NCBI RefSeq assembly: GCF_002750855.1
Contig: NZ_NWUC01000001.1
Location: 372,001-436,000, forward strand
Direction: 5' to 3'
Length of the DNA: 64,000 bases
DNA from: Neopararhizobium haloflavum
GTDB taxonomy: Bacteria > Pseudomonadota > Alphaproteobacteria > Rhizobiales > Rhizobiaceae
Shown: positions 9,318-19,463 of the stretch, piece after piece
Layout of the letters: every line of letters starts with the position of its first letter
Numbering within the stretch: position 1 is the first letter of the stretch
Notes under the pieces: generated by a model
Told to the model about the DNA's origin: nothing
Databases searched by the model: none
The model's input: the letters and a program-made list of their open reading frames with translations, nothing else
Position numbers and translations under genes: made by a program

Positions 9318-9784
9318 TGCGCCTTCTCCACACGGCGCAGCCGCATCATGGCTGGCTGGCGTGTGCGGCACACGATCTCGCCGCGCTGGTTGGTCAGTTC
9401 CGCTTCGATGGTCAGAATGCCTATCGCGGGGCGCGAGGCGGACAGGCGCCGGTCCGCGACAGTGCATGTTCCCGACAGCGTATCGCCGGCGAGGACGGGC
9501 CGTTTCCAATCGGCGTATTCGATGCCAGGACCACCTTCGGAGGCTGCCCTGCTGATGATCGCGTCACAGAGCATGCGATGGAGCAGCGCGCAGGTATGCC
9601 AGCCGGATGCGGCTAGGCCGCCGAGGATGCTTGCCTTTCCCGCCTCCTCGCTGAGGTGCATCGGCTGTGGATCGAACTGTGAGGCAAATTCGATGATCTC
9701 ACCGGCGGTGACGGTCACAGGGGCGAGGTCGAAGACACGGCCAGGCTCGAAATCCTCATAGTGAAGATAGCTATCGTCATACAC
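9314..9784 (-). CDS. MaoC-like (hotdog) dehydratase/hydratase, upstream partner
   Basis: This 156-residue hotdog protein is a clear paralog of the gene that follows it. The same FDPQPMHLSE active-site segment and GLAASGWHT block are present, with conserved spacing. The ATG at 9784 starts MYDDSYLHYEDFEPG, a typical MaoC N-terminus. It is the first gene of a coupled pair and lies 12 bp after ychF on the same strand, so cotranscription with ychF is likely. The acyl-CoA or acyl-protein substrate cannot be told from the sequence. Confidence 0.85.
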   Translation of the reverse strand: MYDDSYLHYEDFEPGRVFDLAPVTVTAGEIIEFASQFDPQPMHLSEEAGKASILGGLAASGWHTCALLHRMLCDAIISRAASEGGPGIEYADWKRPVLAGDTLSGTCTVADRRLSASRPAIGILTIEAELTNQRGEIVCRTRQPAMMRLRRVEKAQ

Positions 9785-9796
9785 CGCGGCCGGCCC

Positions 9797-10900
9797 TTAC
9801 GTGTTGAACCGGAAAAGCAGAACATCGCCATCCTGCACGACGTATTCCTTGCCTTCGTCACGCGCCTTGCCCGCCTCCTTCGCCGCGACTTCACCGCCGA
9901 GGCCCACATAGTCGTCATAGGCGATCGTCTGGGCGCGGATGAAGCCTCGCTCGAAATCGGTGTGGATGACGCCCGCTGCCTGCGGTGCCTTGGAACCGGT
10001 GCGCACGGTCCAGGCACGCGTTTCCTTGGGGCCGGCGGTGAAATAGGTGATGAGTTCCAGAAGACGGTAGCCAGCACGGATGAGCCGATCGAGTCCCGGC
10101 TCTTCGAGGTCCATGGAATCCAGGAATTCGCGGGCCTCGTCTTCAGGCAGTTGAGCGACTTCCGCTTCGATCGCAGCGGAGATGACGACTGCCTCGGCGC
10201 CCTGTCCCTCTGCCATGGTGGCGACAGCGGTAGTGTGTTCATTGCCCTCGGCGGCGTCGCCTTCCGACACGTTGCAGACGTAGAGAACCGGCTTTGACGT
10301 CAGGAGGTTGAGCGACTTCAGAAGCTTCAAGTCTTCCGCCGCGATGCCGTCGAGCAGCAACCGCACCGGCTTCCCGTCCTGGAGCAGCTTGAGCGCCGCC
10401 TCCATCATTGGCAGGAGCAGAACGGCCTCCTTGTCCTTGCCGGTGGCGCGTTTGCGCATCTGATCGGTGCGGCGTTCGAGGCTCTCCAGGTCGGCGAGCA
10501 TCAGTTCGGTCTCGATCGTCTCCGCATCGGCAACCGGATCGATGCGACCCTCGACATGCGTCACGTCATCGTCTTCGAAGCAGCGCAGCACATGGACGAT
10601 CGCGTCGACCTCGCGAATGTTGGCGAGGAACTGGTTACCCAGCCCTTCACCCTTCGAGGCGCCCCGCACGAGGCCGGCGATGTCGACGAATGAGATACGG
10701 GTCGGGATGATTTCCTTCGACTTGGCGATCGCGGCGATCTTGCCGAGGCGCTCATCGGGCACGGCCACTTCGCCGGTGTTGGGCTCGATCGTGCAGAAGG
10801 GATAGTTCGCGGCCTGGGCCGCGGCCGTCTTTGTCAGCGCGTTGAAAAGCGTCGACTTGCCGACATTGGGCAGTCCGACGATGCCGCATTTAAAACCCAT
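9797..10900 (-). CDS. ychF: Redox-regulated ATPase YchF (OBG family)
   Basis: Universally conserved P-loop NTPase that binds ATP rather than GTP and associates with ribosomes. The 367-residue protein has GLPNVGKST as Walker [18 protein letters not shown] as the G3 segment, and NVSE in place of the GTPase NKxD, which explains the ATP preference. A TGS domain occupies roughly the last 85 residues ([13 protein letters not shown] onward). Its start is on the minus strand at 10900. It is followed closely by the MaoC pair. Confidence 0.96.
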   Translation of the reverse strand: MGFKCGIVGLPNVGKSTLFNALTKTAAAQAANYPFCTIEPNTGEVAVPDERLGKIAAIAKSKEIIPTRISFVDIAGLVRGASKGEGLGNQFLANIREVDAIVHVLRCFEDDDVTHVEGRIDPVADAETIETELMLADLESLERRTDQMRKRATGKDKEAVLLLPMMEAALKLLQDGKPVRLLLDGIAAEDLKLLKSLNLLTSKPVLYVCNVSEGDAAEGNEHTTAVATMAEGQGAEAVVISAAIEAEVAQLPEDEAREFLDSMDLEEPGLDRLIRAGYRLLELITYFTAGPKETRAWTVRTGSKAPQAAGVIHTDFERGFIRAQTIAYDDYVGLGGEVAAKEAGKARDEGKEYVVQDGDVLLFRFNT

Positions 10901-10987
10901 GAAACCCTAATCCCGTGCGGTGAACGATTGTTGTGTGCGTATTGAGCAAGTGCGACGAGAACGTCAAGGCGCCGGCGCCTGAGCGCA

Positions 10988-11713
10988 TCAATCGCCGCTC
11001 TTTCCGCCGAAGAGGCGCTTCAGCATGTCGGCCATCGGTCCCGTTGGTGCTGGGCCTTGTGATTGCGGCCGATTGGCCTGGCGAATGTGGCTGCGCCCCT
11101 TGGCCGGCTTGCCGACCGGAGCAGTGGGGGCAGGGGCCTGCGCCGCGCCTGTGAGGGAAAGCGCCAGTTTGTTCATGAAGCCGGAATCATCCCGCTGAAC
11201 AAGCATCGCGGCATTCTCGCCGATCGCGGCAAGAAACGGCTCGAGCCATGCCCGATCGGCTTTCGAGAAGTCACCGAGCACATGGTTGTGGACCAGTTCC
11301 TTTGCACCGGGATGGCCGATGCCGAGGCGGACCCTGCGGTAATCCTTGCCGACATGCGCATCGATCGACTTGATTCCGTTGTGGCCACCGTGGCCGCCAG
11401 CGGTCTTTATGCGGGCTTTGCCGGCCTGCAGATCGAGTTCGTCATAGATGACCGTCAGGGCATCTGGTCCCAGCTTGTAGAACCTGATGGCTTCGCCGAC
11501 GGCCTCACCCGACACGTTCATGAAGGTCTGGGGCTTGAGCAGCAGTACCTTTTCGCCGCCGAGTTCGCCTTCGGCGATCTCTGCCTTGAACTTCTTCGAC
11601 CAGGGAGAAAAGCCGTTGGCCCGAGCGATCTCGTCGACGGCCATGAAGCCGATATTGTGTCGGTTCCCGGCATAGCGCGCACCGGGATTGCCGAGGCCGG
11701 CAATGATCTGCAT
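10988..11713 (-). CDS. pth: Peptidyl-tRNA hydrolase
   Basis: It cleaves the ester bond of peptidyl-tRNA to recycle tRNA from stalled translation. Family signatures are [16 protein letters not shown] with the catalytic His, [10 protein letters not shown], and [12 protein letters not shown]. At 241 residues it is longer than the E. coli enzyme because of a basic, Pro/Ala-rich C-terminal extension from about residue 190, as in other alphaproteobacteria. The start at 11713 gives the canonical [11 protein letters not shown]. It follows rplY on the same strand; the rplY-pth pair is common in bacteria. Confidence 0.96.
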   Translation of the reverse strand: MQIIAGLGNPGARYAGNRHNIGFMAVDEIARANGFSPWSKKFKAEIAEGELGGEKVLLLKPQTFMNVSGEAVGEAIRFYKLGPDALTVIYDELDLQAGKARIKTAGGHGGHNGIKSIDAHVGKDYRRVRLGIGHPGAKELVHNHVLGDFSKADRAWLEPFLAAIGENAAMLVQRDDSGFMNKLALSLTGAAQAPAPTAPVGKPAKGRSHIRQANRPQSQGPAPTGPMADMLKRLFGGKSGD

Positions 11714-11765
11714 GGATTGCTCCAATGGGTCGCGAGTGAACGGCGTCGGGCAGGCATATAAAGCC

Positions 11766-11799
11766 TGCGGCCCGGTACGCCAAGCGTAACCGGGCCGCA
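11766..11799 (-). terminator. Hairpin between rplY and pth
   Basis: An 11-bp GC-rich stem (TGCGGCCCGGT / ACCGGGCCGCA) with a 12-base loop lies 26 bases past the rplY stop. On the minus strand it is followed by GGCTTTATA, a poor T-tract. It may be a weak terminator or attenuator that lowers pth expression relative to the ribosomal protein. Confidence 0.5.
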
Positions 11800-11825
11800 G
11801 AATGCGTATCGATAAAGGCGGAGGC

Positions 11826-12515
11826 CTATTTCTCTTCGGCGTCGCCTTCGCTGTCGCCGTCTTCGCCTTCGGCCTCGTCTTCACCTTCAACCGCATCTGC
11901 ATCGGTCTCGGGCTCTTCCTGGCCTTCGGCTTCCTCTTCCGCCGTCAGGACGGCCGGCGCAGCAATCGTCGCGATCGTGAAGTCGCGATCGGTGATTGTC
12001 GGCTCGATGTCCTTCGGCAGCGAAATGTTGGAGATGTGGATGCCATCGCCGATTTCGAGGCCGGTCAGGTCGGCTGCGAAGTAGTCAGGGATCTTGTCGG
12101 CCGGGCAATGAACTTCGACGGCGTGACGCACGACGTTGAGCACGCCGCCGCGCTTGATGCCGGGCGATGCTTCTTCGTTTTCGAAGTGAACGGGGACTTC
12201 GACGGTCACGATCGTGTTCTTGCCAACGCGCAGGAAATCGACGTGCATCGTGAAGTCGCGCACCGGATCCAGCTGATAGTCCTTGGGCAGGACGCGGATC
12301 TTCTTGCCGTCGACAACGATGGTGGCGATGGTGGTCATGAAGCCGCCGCCGTGAATTTTCTTCGTGACGTCCTTGTAGGGCAAGGTAATCGCGATCGGGT
12401 CCTGCTTGTCACCATAGATGACAGCGGGAATCTTGCCGTTGCGGCGAAGTTCACGGGCGGACCCCTTACCAACCCGTTCGCGCGCCTCGGCCTTGAGCTC
12501 GTATGTATCGCTCAT
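11826..12515 (-). CDS. rplY: 50S ribosomal protein L25, CTC (general stress) form
   Basis: Binds 5S rRNA in the large subunit. An N-terminal L25 domain (to about residue 95, including [22 protein letters not shown]) is joined to a TL5-type C-terminal beta domain. A strongly acidic, low-complexity tail covers about residues 190-229 (Glu, Asp and Ala). At 229 residues it matches the long CTC form of Rhizobiales. AAAGGAAA lies just upstream of the ATG at 12515. A second ATG at 12560 would add an unrelated extension. pth follows. Confidence 0.95.
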   Translation of the reverse strand: MSDTYELKAEARERVGKGSARELRRNGKIPAVIYGDKQDPIAITLPYKDVTKKIHGGGFMTTIATIVVDGKKIRVLPKDYQLDPVRDFTMHVDFLRVGKNTIVTVEVPVHFENEEASPGIKRGGVLNVVRHAVEVHCPADKIPDYFAADLTGLEIGDGIHISNISLPKDIEPTITDRDFTIATIAAPAVLTAEEEAEGQEEPETDADAVEGEDEAEGEDGDSEGDAEEK

Positions 12516-12771
12516 GGCATTTCCTTTCGAGGTATGATCTGGAGCGCCTCGCGCGGACATGCCGCTTTCGAGACGTGGAACTGCTCATTATCGAGAAGTT
12601 CATCCGCGTTGCCTCCAAGGGTGTCTACGCGGACGGCGCGTACATACCGGATGTGTGCCGGAAGCGCAAGCTTTGGGCGCGTCGCCTGTGCGCGGCGCCG
12701 ATGTTGCCAAACGAGCCTCAAGAGACGATTGTGCCTGCCGATGAAAATGGACCACAAGTCAGGACGACGCG

Positions 12772-14607
12772 ATGCCCGCATACCGCTCACGCACGACCAC
12801 ACACGGACGCAACATGGCGGGGGCCCGTGGCCTCTGGCGCGCAACCGGCATGAAGGACGATGATTTCGGCAAGCCGATCATTGCCGTGGTCAATTCCTTC
12901 ACCCAGTTCGTGCCGGGTCATGTTCACCTGAAGGATCTGGGTCAACTCGTTGCGCGCGAAATCGAAAGTGCCGGTGGGGTCGCCAAGGAGTTCAATACCA
13001 TCGCCGTCGATGACGGGATCGCGATGGGCCACGACGGGATGCTCTATTCCCTGCCGTCGCGCGAACTGATCGCCGACAGCGTCGAGTACATGGTCAACGC
13101 GCATTGTGCCGACGCCATGGTGTGCATCTCCAACTGCGACAAGATCACGCCAGGCATGCTCATGGCCTCGCTTCGCCTCAATATCCCGACCGTCTTCGTT
13201 TCGGGCGGCCCGATGGAGGCGGGGAAGGTGGTTCTCAACGGCAAGACGAAGTCGATGGACCTTGTCGATGCCATGGTGGCGGCAGCCGACGAGCGCGTCT
13301 CGGACGAGGACGTGGCGGTCATCGAGCGTTCGGCTTGCCCAACCTGTGGTTCCTGTTCGGGCATGTTCACGGCCAATTCGATGAACTGCCTGACCGAAGC
13401 GCTTGGTCTTTCGCTGCCGGGCAATGGTTCGACACTCGCAACACATGCCGATCGTAGGCGATTGTTCGTGGAAGCCGGGCACCTGATCGTCGATCTGGCA
13501 CGGCGTCACTATGAGCAGGACGACGCCAACGTGCTGCCGCGCGCGATCGCTTCGAAAGGCGCGTTCGAGAATGCCATGGCGCTCGACATCGCGATGGGCG
13601 GTTCCACCAACACGGTGCTGCACATCCTGGCAGCGGCCCATGAGGGCGAAATCGATTTCGATCTCGACGACATCGACCGGCTGTCGCGCAACGTGCCTTG
13701 CCTTTGCAAGGTCGCACCGGCGATCGCGGATGTGCACATGGAAGATGTCCATCGCGCCGGCGGCATCATGGCGATTTTGGGGGAACTCGATCGCGCCGGC
13801 CTCATCCGCCGCGAGCAGCCCACCGTACATTCCGAGACGATCGGCGACGCCATCGATCATTGGGATATCGCGGCGACGTCCAGCCAGAAGGTTCGCGATT
13901 TCTATCGGGCCGCGCCGGGCGGCGTTCCGACGCAGACGGCATTCAGCCAGGACCAGCGATGGGGCGAACTCGACATCGACCGCCAGAAGGGTGTCATCCG
14001 CAGCGCCGAGAACCCGTTCTCGAAGGATGGTGGCCTTGCCGTGCTGCGCGGCAACCTCGCCATCGACGGCTGCATCGTGAAGACCGCAGGCGTCGACGAA
14101 TCCATCCTCAAGTTCTCGGGGCCGGCCAAGGTGTTCGAGAGCCAGGATGCGGCGGTCAAGGGAATCCTCGGCAATGAGGTGAAGAGCGGCGACGTGGTGG
14201 TCATTCGTTACGAAGGGCCGAAGGGCGGGCCAGGCATGCAGGAGATGCTTTATCCGACCAGCTACCTGAAATCGAAGGGCCTCGGCAAAGCCTGCGCCCT
14301 GATCACCGACGGCCGGTTTTCCGGGGGCACATCGGGGCTTTCCATCGGCCATGTGTCGCCCGAAGCGGCCAATGGTGGAACGATCGGGCTGGTGCGCGAG
14401 GGCGACATGATCGAGATCGACATCCCGAACAGGTCGATCCAGCTCGCGGTCGATGAAGGCGAACTGGCGACACGCCGCGCCGCGCAGCAGGATGCCGGCT
14501 GGAAGCCATCAGAGAAGCGCAAGCGCAACGTGACGACGGCGCTCAAGGCCTACGCGGCCTTCGCAACAAGTGCCGACAAGGGTGCGGTGCGCAAGTTGCC
14601 CGAATAG
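12772..14607 (+). CDS. ilvD: Dihydroxy-acid dehydratase
   Basis: Iron-sulfur dehydratase of valine, isoleucine and leucine synthesis, converting 2,3-dihydroxy acids to 2-keto acids. The 611-residue protein contains the cluster-binding cysteines in [10 protein letters not shown] and [17 protein letters not shown], and the C-terminal [19 protein letters not shown] block. It aligns full length with the E. coli type, about 616 residues. It is monocistronic, with 256 bases between it and divergent rplY. No leader-peptide attenuator is evident upstream. Confidence 0.97.
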   Translation: MPAYRSRTTTHGRNMAGARGLWRATGMKDDDFGKPIIAVVNSFTQFVPGHVHLKDLGQLVAREIESAGGVAKEFNTIAVDDGIAMGHDGMLYSLPSRELIADSVEYMVNAHCADAMVCISNCDKITPGMLMASLRLNIPTVFVSGGPMEAGKVVLNGKTKSMDLVDAMVAAADERVSDEDVAVIERSACPTCGSCSGMFTANSMNCLTEALGLSLPGNGSTLATHADRRRLFVEAGHLIVDLARRHYEQDDANVLPRAIASKGAFENAMALDIAMGGSTNTVLHILAAAHEGEIDFDLDDIDRLSRNVPCLCKVAPAIADVHMEDVHRAGGIMAILGELDRAGLIRREQPTVHSETIGDAIDHWDIAATSSQKVRDFYRAAPGGVPTQTAFSQDQRWGELDIDRQKGVIRSAENPFSKDGGLAVLRGNLAIDGCIVKTAGVDESILKFSGPAKVFESQDAAVKGILGNEVKSGDVVVIRYEGPKGGPGMQEMLYPTSYLKSKGLGKACALITDGRFSGGTSGLSIGHVSPEAANGGTIGLVREGDMIEIDIPNRSIQLAVDEGELATRRAAQQDAGWKPSEKRKRNVTTALKAYAAFATSADKGAVRKLPE

Positions 14608-14643
14608 GAAGGCGGGTCGGGCCTTCGGGTCCGGCCGTCCCGA

Positions 14644-15576
14644 TCAGTCGAAGAGGCTGGAAACCGATTCTTCGGCCGCGGTGCGGTTGATCGCCTCGCC
14701 GATGAGGTTGGCGGTGGTGATGACGCGAATGTTGTGCGCGCTCTGCACCGACGGCGAAGGCTGGATGGAGTCGGTGATCACAAGCTCCTTGAGCTTGGAA
14801 GAGGCAACGCGCGAGACGGCGCCGCCAGACAGAACGCCGTGCGTGATATAGGCGGTGACGCTGGTCGCGCCTTGCTTGAGCAGGGCGTCCGCCGCGTTGC
14901 AAAGGGTGCCGCCGGAATCGACGATGTCGTCGATCAGGATGCAGTCCTTGCCGGAAATCTCGCCGATGATGTTCATCACCTCCGATTCGCCCGGACGGTC
15001 ACGCCGCTTGTCGACGATGGCTAGGGCAGCGTCGAGGCGCTTTGCCAGAGCGCGCGCGCGCACGACGCCACCGACGTCGGGAGACACGACGACCACGTTG
15101 GAAAGATCGTAGTGCTCCTTCACATCGCGCGACAGGATCGGCACGGCGTAGAGGTTGTCTGTCGGAATATCGAAAAAGCCCTGGATCTGCCCGGCGTGGA
15201 GATCGAGCGTCAGCACCCGGTCGGCACCGGCATGGGTGATGAGATTGGCCACCAGCTTTGCCGAGATCGGCGTGCGCGGACCGGGTTTGCGGTCTTGCCT
15301 GGCGTAACCGAAATACGGAAGAACCGCCGTGATGCGCCGCGCAGAGGAGCGACGGAACGCATCGATCATGATGAGCAGTTCCATGATGTGGTCATTGGCG
15401 GGATAGGAGGTCGACTGAACGACGAAGACGTCCTCGCCGCGCACGTTCTCCTGGATCTCGACGAATATCTCCTGATCGGCGAACCGCCGGACGCTGGCCT
15501 TGCCGAGCTGGAGATTGAGGTAGTTGCAGATCGAGTCGGCAAGCAGCCTGTTCGAGTTGCCCGCGAAGATTTTCAT
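14644..15576 (-). CDS. prs: Ribose-phosphate pyrophosphokinase
   Basis: It makes PRPP from ribose 5-phosphate and ATP for nucleotide, His and Trp synthesis. The 310-residue protein begins [14 protein letters not shown]. It contains the flexible-loop [35 protein letters not shown], and the PRPP-binding loop [17 protein letters not shown]. The start at 15576 matches family N-termini; longer in-frame extensions overlap the upstream lipoprotein gene. It is convergent with ilvD, 36 bp apart, and apt in this window uses its product. Confidence 0.97.
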   Translation of the reverse strand: MKIFAGNSNRLLADSICNYLNLQLGKASVRRFADQEIFVEIQENVRGEDVFVVQSTSYPANDHIMELLIMIDAFRRSSARRITAVLPYFGYARQDRKPGPRTPISAKLVANLITHAGADRVLTLDLHAGQIQGFFDIPTDNLYAVPILSRDVKEHYDLSNVVVVSPDVGGVVRARALAKRLDAALAIVDKRRDRPGESEVMNIIGEISGKDCILIDDIVDSGGTLCNAADALLKQGATSVTAYITHGVLSGGAVSRVASSKLKELVITDSIQPSPSVQSAHNIRVITTANLIGEAINRTAAEESVSSLFD

Positions 15577-15673
15577 GTTGGTCCGCCTGTCGTCGCGCCT
15601 GATGCCCGGCCTTTTAGCCTGTGTGCCCGCGATTGCAAGTCGAAGGACGTAAACCGCTGCAGCCGGCGGCCGA

Positions 15674-16219
15674 TCAGGCCGACGTGCCGTTGCGCCAGTT
15701 CCCGTATTCGAGGAGGGTGCGTTCGGCAATTTCCCGGAACTGGTCGGAGGATATGGCCTCCCACCCCTCGTCGCCGGTATCGATGGTCTCCGTGGTGCCA
15801 TGAATGCGGTGAAGGCGTTGGCCGGATTCGTCGAAGACGTCCCAGACATAGATGACCGTGGTGCCTTCGCCGGACGTATCCACGGCCATATAGCCTTTCA
15901 GTACATGGTCGCTCGTCTCGTCGGCAAAGGAGCGGATGGCGATGTTCTGGCGGCTCGCCGCCGCGCGCAGGCCGGCAGTCAACGGGTCACTTGCGCTTAA
16001 TGGAGCCCCGATGATCGGCGCAAAGCGCACGCTCGCCTGTTCGCTCGATTTCAGGGAGGGTTCAGCTTCCGAAAGCCCGGCTAGCGCCATGCGCGTGTCT
16101 GTCGTCTCGTCCTCGTTCAGCATGAGAGCTGCAACCGGGCCGTCGCTGGTGCTGCATCCTGCCAGCAACAGCAAGGCCAGGATCGCTGTGCAGCGAATCC
16201 CGCAGACGTTTCGTACCAT
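15674..16219 (-). CDS. Predicted lipoprotein of unknown function
   Basis: A signal peptide with the lipobox LLLAGC (lipidated Cys near residue 22) marks this 181-residue protein as a lipoprotein, probably matured by Lgt encoded a few genes upstream. The remainder is a soluble alpha/beta domain with no motif I recognise. Conserved-looking segments include [20 protein letters not shown] and the C-terminal [16 protein letters not shown]. It follows the M24 gene by 91 bp and precedes prs. Confidence 0.8.
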   Translation of the reverse strand: MVRNVCGIRCTAILALLLLAGCSTSDGPVAALMLNEDETTDTRMALAGLSEAEPSLKSSEQASVRFAPIIGAPLSASDPLTAGLRAAASRQNIAIRSFADETSDHVLKGYMAVDTSGEGTTVIYVWDVFDESGQRLHRIHGTTETIDTGDEGWEAISSDQFREIAERTLLEYGNWRNGTSA

Positions 16220-16310
16220 GAGCTCGCCCCCGAGCGTGCCGCCCAGATCGGTCAGGACGGCATCGATGATCCATCGTTGACCACCTTATGGGGGAGCAGC
16301 GCCAAGGCTG

Positions 16311-17462
16311 TCAACGTTGAATAAGCTCAAGCTTATGTTTGGAGAGGGCTTCGGGACCTTCCGGTGTCGTCAGGTAGGTCTGGCCGAGGGTCATGGCGAC
16401 GCCAGCGTCGGAATCGGCGATGATCATGTGGACGAAGAGCGTCATGTCGGTCTCTATCGTCTGCGCGCTGCCCTGGTAGAACATCTGGTGCTCCATCCAC
16501 GAAGGGGCGTAGCGCGCGCCGAGCGAATAGCCGCAGGCGTTGAGCCTGTGGCGCGCCAGGCCGCGATCGTCCACGACACGGGCATGGACATCGAAAACGT
16601 CGCCGAATGTGTGGCCCGAGGTCAGGACCGGCTCGATCTGCTGAAGGGCGTCCTGACAGGCCTCGAACAGTTCGATGTGGCGGGCCTTGGGTTTGCCGAG
16701 GATTAGGGTGCGCATCATCGCCACATGGTAACGGGCGCTGACGCCGGCCCATTCGAGGGTCAGCTGGTCGTTCTTGTTGAGCTTGCGGCGGCCTGACTTG
16801 GCGCGGCAGAGCAGGGCGTCCTCGCCCGATCCGATGACGAACTCATTGGCAGGGTAGTCGCCATCACCGGCCAGCACCGCGGCCTGCATGGCGGCCAGGA
16901 TGTCGGATTCGCGCGCTCCCGGTTCAATCAGCGGCAGGGCCGCGTCCAATGCGCCATCGACCAATTTTGCGGCCTTGCGAACATGGGCGATCTCGGCAGG
17001 GCTCTTTATGAGGCGCAAGCGGCTGACGATATAGGACGCGTCGATGATCTTGCCGAAGGACTGCAACTGATTATCGAGACGGCGTGTGTTGGTGCCGGTC
17101 AGACCGTGGGTGTCGTACTCCACGCCGATGCGGCAGCCAAGCAGGTCCATCTCGTCCAGAAGGTTCTTCAGATCCGTTGTCGGGTCGGCATTGGCCCGAT
17201 CGGTCCAGATGTTGATGTTCTCGATGATGGACGTGTGTCGCGCTTGTCTGAGGTCGGCAGAGCGCGTCAGGAGCGTCATCGTGCCGTCGGCTTTCACCAC
17301 GAGCGTCTGGAAGAAGCAGAAGCCGAACGTGTCGTAGCCTGTCAGCCAGTACATGCTTTCCTGCGCGAAGAGCAGGAGTGCATCGAGGCGCTCGTCCTTC
17401 ATCGTCAGCAGCAGGCGCTCCAGCCGGCCGGCATACTCTTCCGTCGGGAAGCGAGGGGCCAT
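16311..17462 (-). CDS. M24 (creatinase/prolidase-fold) protein lacking the metal site
   Basis: A 383-residue protein with the two-domain creatinase/aminopeptidase P layout: N-terminal domain to about 150, pita-bread domain after. Every metal ligand of true M24 peptidases is replaced. The first Asp is E237 (LEWAG), the second is A248 (YHVAMMRT), the His is Y312 (CGYSLGARY), and the two late Glu positions read TLFVHM and TLGQTYLT. This resembles metal-independent creatinase or ectoine hydrolase (DoeA/EutD) more than a peptidase. It starts 5 bp after pgeF and is likely cotranscribed. Substrate unknown. Confidence 0.85.
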   Translation of the reverse strand: MAPRFPTEEYAGRLERLLLTMKDERLDALLLFAQESMYWLTGYDTFGFCFFQTLVVKADGTMTLLTRSADLRQARHTSIIENINIWTDRANADPTTDLKNLLDEMDLLGCRIGVEYDTHGLTGTNTRRLDNQLQSFGKIIDASYIVSRLRLIKSPAEIAHVRKAAKLVDGALDAALPLIEPGARESDILAAMQAAVLAGDGDYPANEFVIGSGEDALLCRAKSGRRKLNKNDQLTLEWAGVSARYHVAMMRTLILGKPKARHIELFEACQDALQQIEPVLTSGHTFGDVFDVHARVVDDRGLARHRLNACGYSLGARYAPSWMEHQMFYQGSAQTIETDMTLFVHMIIADSDAGVAMTLGQTYLTTPEGPEALSKHKLELIQR

Positions 17463-17467
17463 GGGTC

Positions 17468-18262
17468 TTACTCCGTAATTGCGATGGCGGCGATCTGCCG
17501 GCCGTAGTCCGGTTCGCCGCGATGGGTCGTGCGCCGGTAGGAAAAGAAGCGGTCTTCGTCAGCATAGGTGCAATGCCCGGTCCATTCCGCAGAAACGCCG
17601 GCTGCGGCAAGACGATCCAGCGTATAGGCGGGCAGGTCGAACATGGCGTGATGCGTCTTTGCGGACGGCGAGAAGTAGCGTTCGTTCTCAGTGCGAACCG
17701 CGCGGAAATTCTCGACGAACTCCGGACCGACCTCATAATGGGTGCGGCTGATGGAGGGGCCGAGGGCCGCCGAAATGGCATCTCGGCGCGCGCCCAGCTT
17801 GACCATAGCTTCGATTGTCTCTTCGAGAACGCCGCTGAGCGCGCCGCGCCATCCGGCATGGGCAGCACCGATGACGCGAGCCTCGGGATCCACGAAAAGC
17901 ACCGGCCCGCAATCGGCCGTCAGAACACCGATCACGAGGGAAGGGGTCGCCGTCACCACGGCATCGGCGCGGGGCCGTTCTTTGCCGAATGGTTCACTGA
18001 CGACCACGACCTGTGGAGAATGGATCTGGTGGGGGGTCACAAGGCGCACGTCGGTCTGGCCGAACCAGCCTGCCACACGGCACCGATTGACCTTGATATC
18101 GTCGGGGCGATCATCCGACCCCATGCCGACGTTCAAGCCCTTGTAGATGCCGCCCGAGACGCCGCCGATTCGCGTGAAGAAGCCATGACGGATTCCGCCA
18201 TCGGCCACGGCAGAGCCCAGCAGGGGGCTTTCGATCGGCTCGGGTCGTCCGTCGGCTAGCAT
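17468..18262 (-). CDS. pgeF: Peptidoglycan editing factor PgeF / multicopper-like purine nucleoside phosphorylase
   Basis: YfiH/LACC1-family protein of 264 residues. Family members show adenosine deaminase and purine nucleoside phosphorylase activity, and E. coli YfiH is needed for correct muropeptide composition. Metal-binding segments are PHQIHSP, TADCGPVLF and AAHAGWRGAL, supplying the His-Cys-His zinc site. It is the full family length. It lies 21 bp after midA and 5 bp before the M24-fold gene, inside the lgt-midA-pgeF run. Confidence 0.92.
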   Translation of the reverse strand: MLADGRPEPIESPLLGSAVADGGIRHGFFTRIGGVSGGIYKGLNVGMGSDDRPDDIKVNRCRVAGWFGQTDVRLVTPHQIHSPQVVVVSEPFGKERPRADAVVTATPSLVIGVLTADCGPVLFVDPEARVIGAAHAGWRGALSGVLEETIEAMVKLGARRDAISAALGPSISRTHYEVGPEFVENFRAVRTENERYFSPSAKTHHAMFDLPAYTLDRLAAAGVSAEWTGHCTYADEDRFFSYRRTTHRGEPDYGRQIAAIAITE

Positions 18263-18283
18263 GAATGGCTATGTCCCCTCACA

Positions 18284-19462
18284 TCAGGCGCGGCGATGGT
18301 GGCCGCGGCGGCCGGTTCTGTCAACAAAGCTCGCTCCAGCCGCCTGCGGCCGCGCGAACGGCGGCAGGTCGACGGGCGTGCCGGTAACCGCCAGCACCTT
18401 GAACAACTCACCCATTCGACCTTCGCCGGAGCCGGCGATGCGCTCGACCGCAGACTGGATTGCGGCTTGCTCTTCCAGCGACTTGCCGGCACCGAGGCGA
18501 CCGGCACGCTCCAAGAGGCCGAGCGCGAGAAGAAAATCACCCTGCGGCGCCATCCCCGCAATATATGCGCCCTCGCTCAAAGCAGCTTTCGCCAGAGCCT
18601 CGAAATCGACGTGGCTGGTGAGGTCCGCCTCGCCGGGCGCGGCAAGCGGGTCATCGAAACGATGGGCGCGCAGCGCCTGCAAGGTATCGCCAAAGCCGGC
18701 GGTCGTGTGGCCATAATCGATCGTGAGGCAAACGCCGCCATCTGCGCGCAGACGAGCCGCGATCTCGCGCATCAGCGCCTCACGCGCGGGCGCCACCTCA
18801 GCGATCGTGCCATCTGGCTGGGTCGCGGCGTCCTGCGGCAGCATTGCCGGGTCGATGCTGCCCGCGCCGCGGGCGAAGCACAAACGTCCATCCTGGTCCA
18901 GCGCGACAACACGCTCACGAAATCGTCCGCCCTCGGCGACGAACTGATGGAAGGGCAGCGCATCGAACAATTCGTTGGACAGAACGAAAAGATGCCCGCC
19001 GGGAACATCGGCCAATGTCTCATGCCAAGTGATCGCAGGCGTTGCATCGCGAAGCGTCTGGCGCTGGATATCGGCGAGGCGCGGGCTCATCTCGACCATA
19101 TGAACCGTCATGGAGGCGGCAAGGGACGGGGCGATGCGGGTCACGACGCGCAACACATCCTGCATCAGCGTGCCGCGACCGGGCCCGATCTCGACAAGCC
19201 GAACGTGCCGGGGCTCGCTTTGCGCATGCCAGGCCTGAACGACGAAAATGCCGAGCATCTCACCGAAGAGCTGGGTGATTTCGGGTGCCGTCACGAAATC
19301 GCCGGCAGCGCCGAACGGCTCCTTCTTGCGGTAATAGCCGTCATCGGGGTCGGCGAGGCACATGGCAAAGAAATCGGCGACTGTCATCGGACCGCTGGTG
19401 CGGATGAGGCGCGCCATCTTTTGCGCCAGCCGCGTCGGCCCGTCGGCCGGTGAGGCAGACAT
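18284..19462 (-). CDS. SAM-dependent methyltransferase, MidA/NDUFAF7 family
   Basis: Class I methyltransferase of 392 residues. In mitochondria the NDUFAF7 homolog dimethylates an arginine of NDUFS2 during complex I assembly; the bacterial role is less clear. The SAM loop is VEIGPGRGTLMQD, and the family segments DPDDGYYRKKEPFGAAGDFVTAPEI and LSNELFDALPFHQF are present. The ATG at 19462 sits one base after the lgt stop, so the genes are coupled. An upstream ATG at 19528 lies inside lgt. Alphaproteobacterial complex I shares the NDUFS2 target, so the same function is plausible. Confidence 0.9.
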   Translation of the reverse strand: MSASPADGPTRLAQKMARLIRTSGPMTVADFFAMCLADPDDGYYRKKEPFGAAGDFVTAPEITQLFGEMLGIFVVQAWHAQSEPRHVRLVEIGPGRGTLMQDVLRVVTRIAPSLAASMTVHMVEMSPRLADIQRQTLRDATPAITWHETLADVPGGHLFVLSNELFDALPFHQFVAEGGRFRERVVALDQDGRLCFARGAGSIDPAMLPQDAATQPDGTIAEVAPAREALMREIAARLRADGGVCLTIDYGHTTAGFGDTLQALRAHRFDDPLAAPGEADLTSHVDFEALAKAALSEGAYIAGMAPQGDFLLALGLLERAGRLGAGKSLEEQAAIQSAVERIAGSGEGRMGELFKVLAVTGTPVDLPPFARPQAAGASFVDRTGRRGHHRRA

Positions 19463-19463
19463 C

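Noticed and set aside
12787-14352. 521-codon minus-strand open frame opposite ilvD
   Set aside because: Antisense shadow of ilvD; no motif and no ribosome site.
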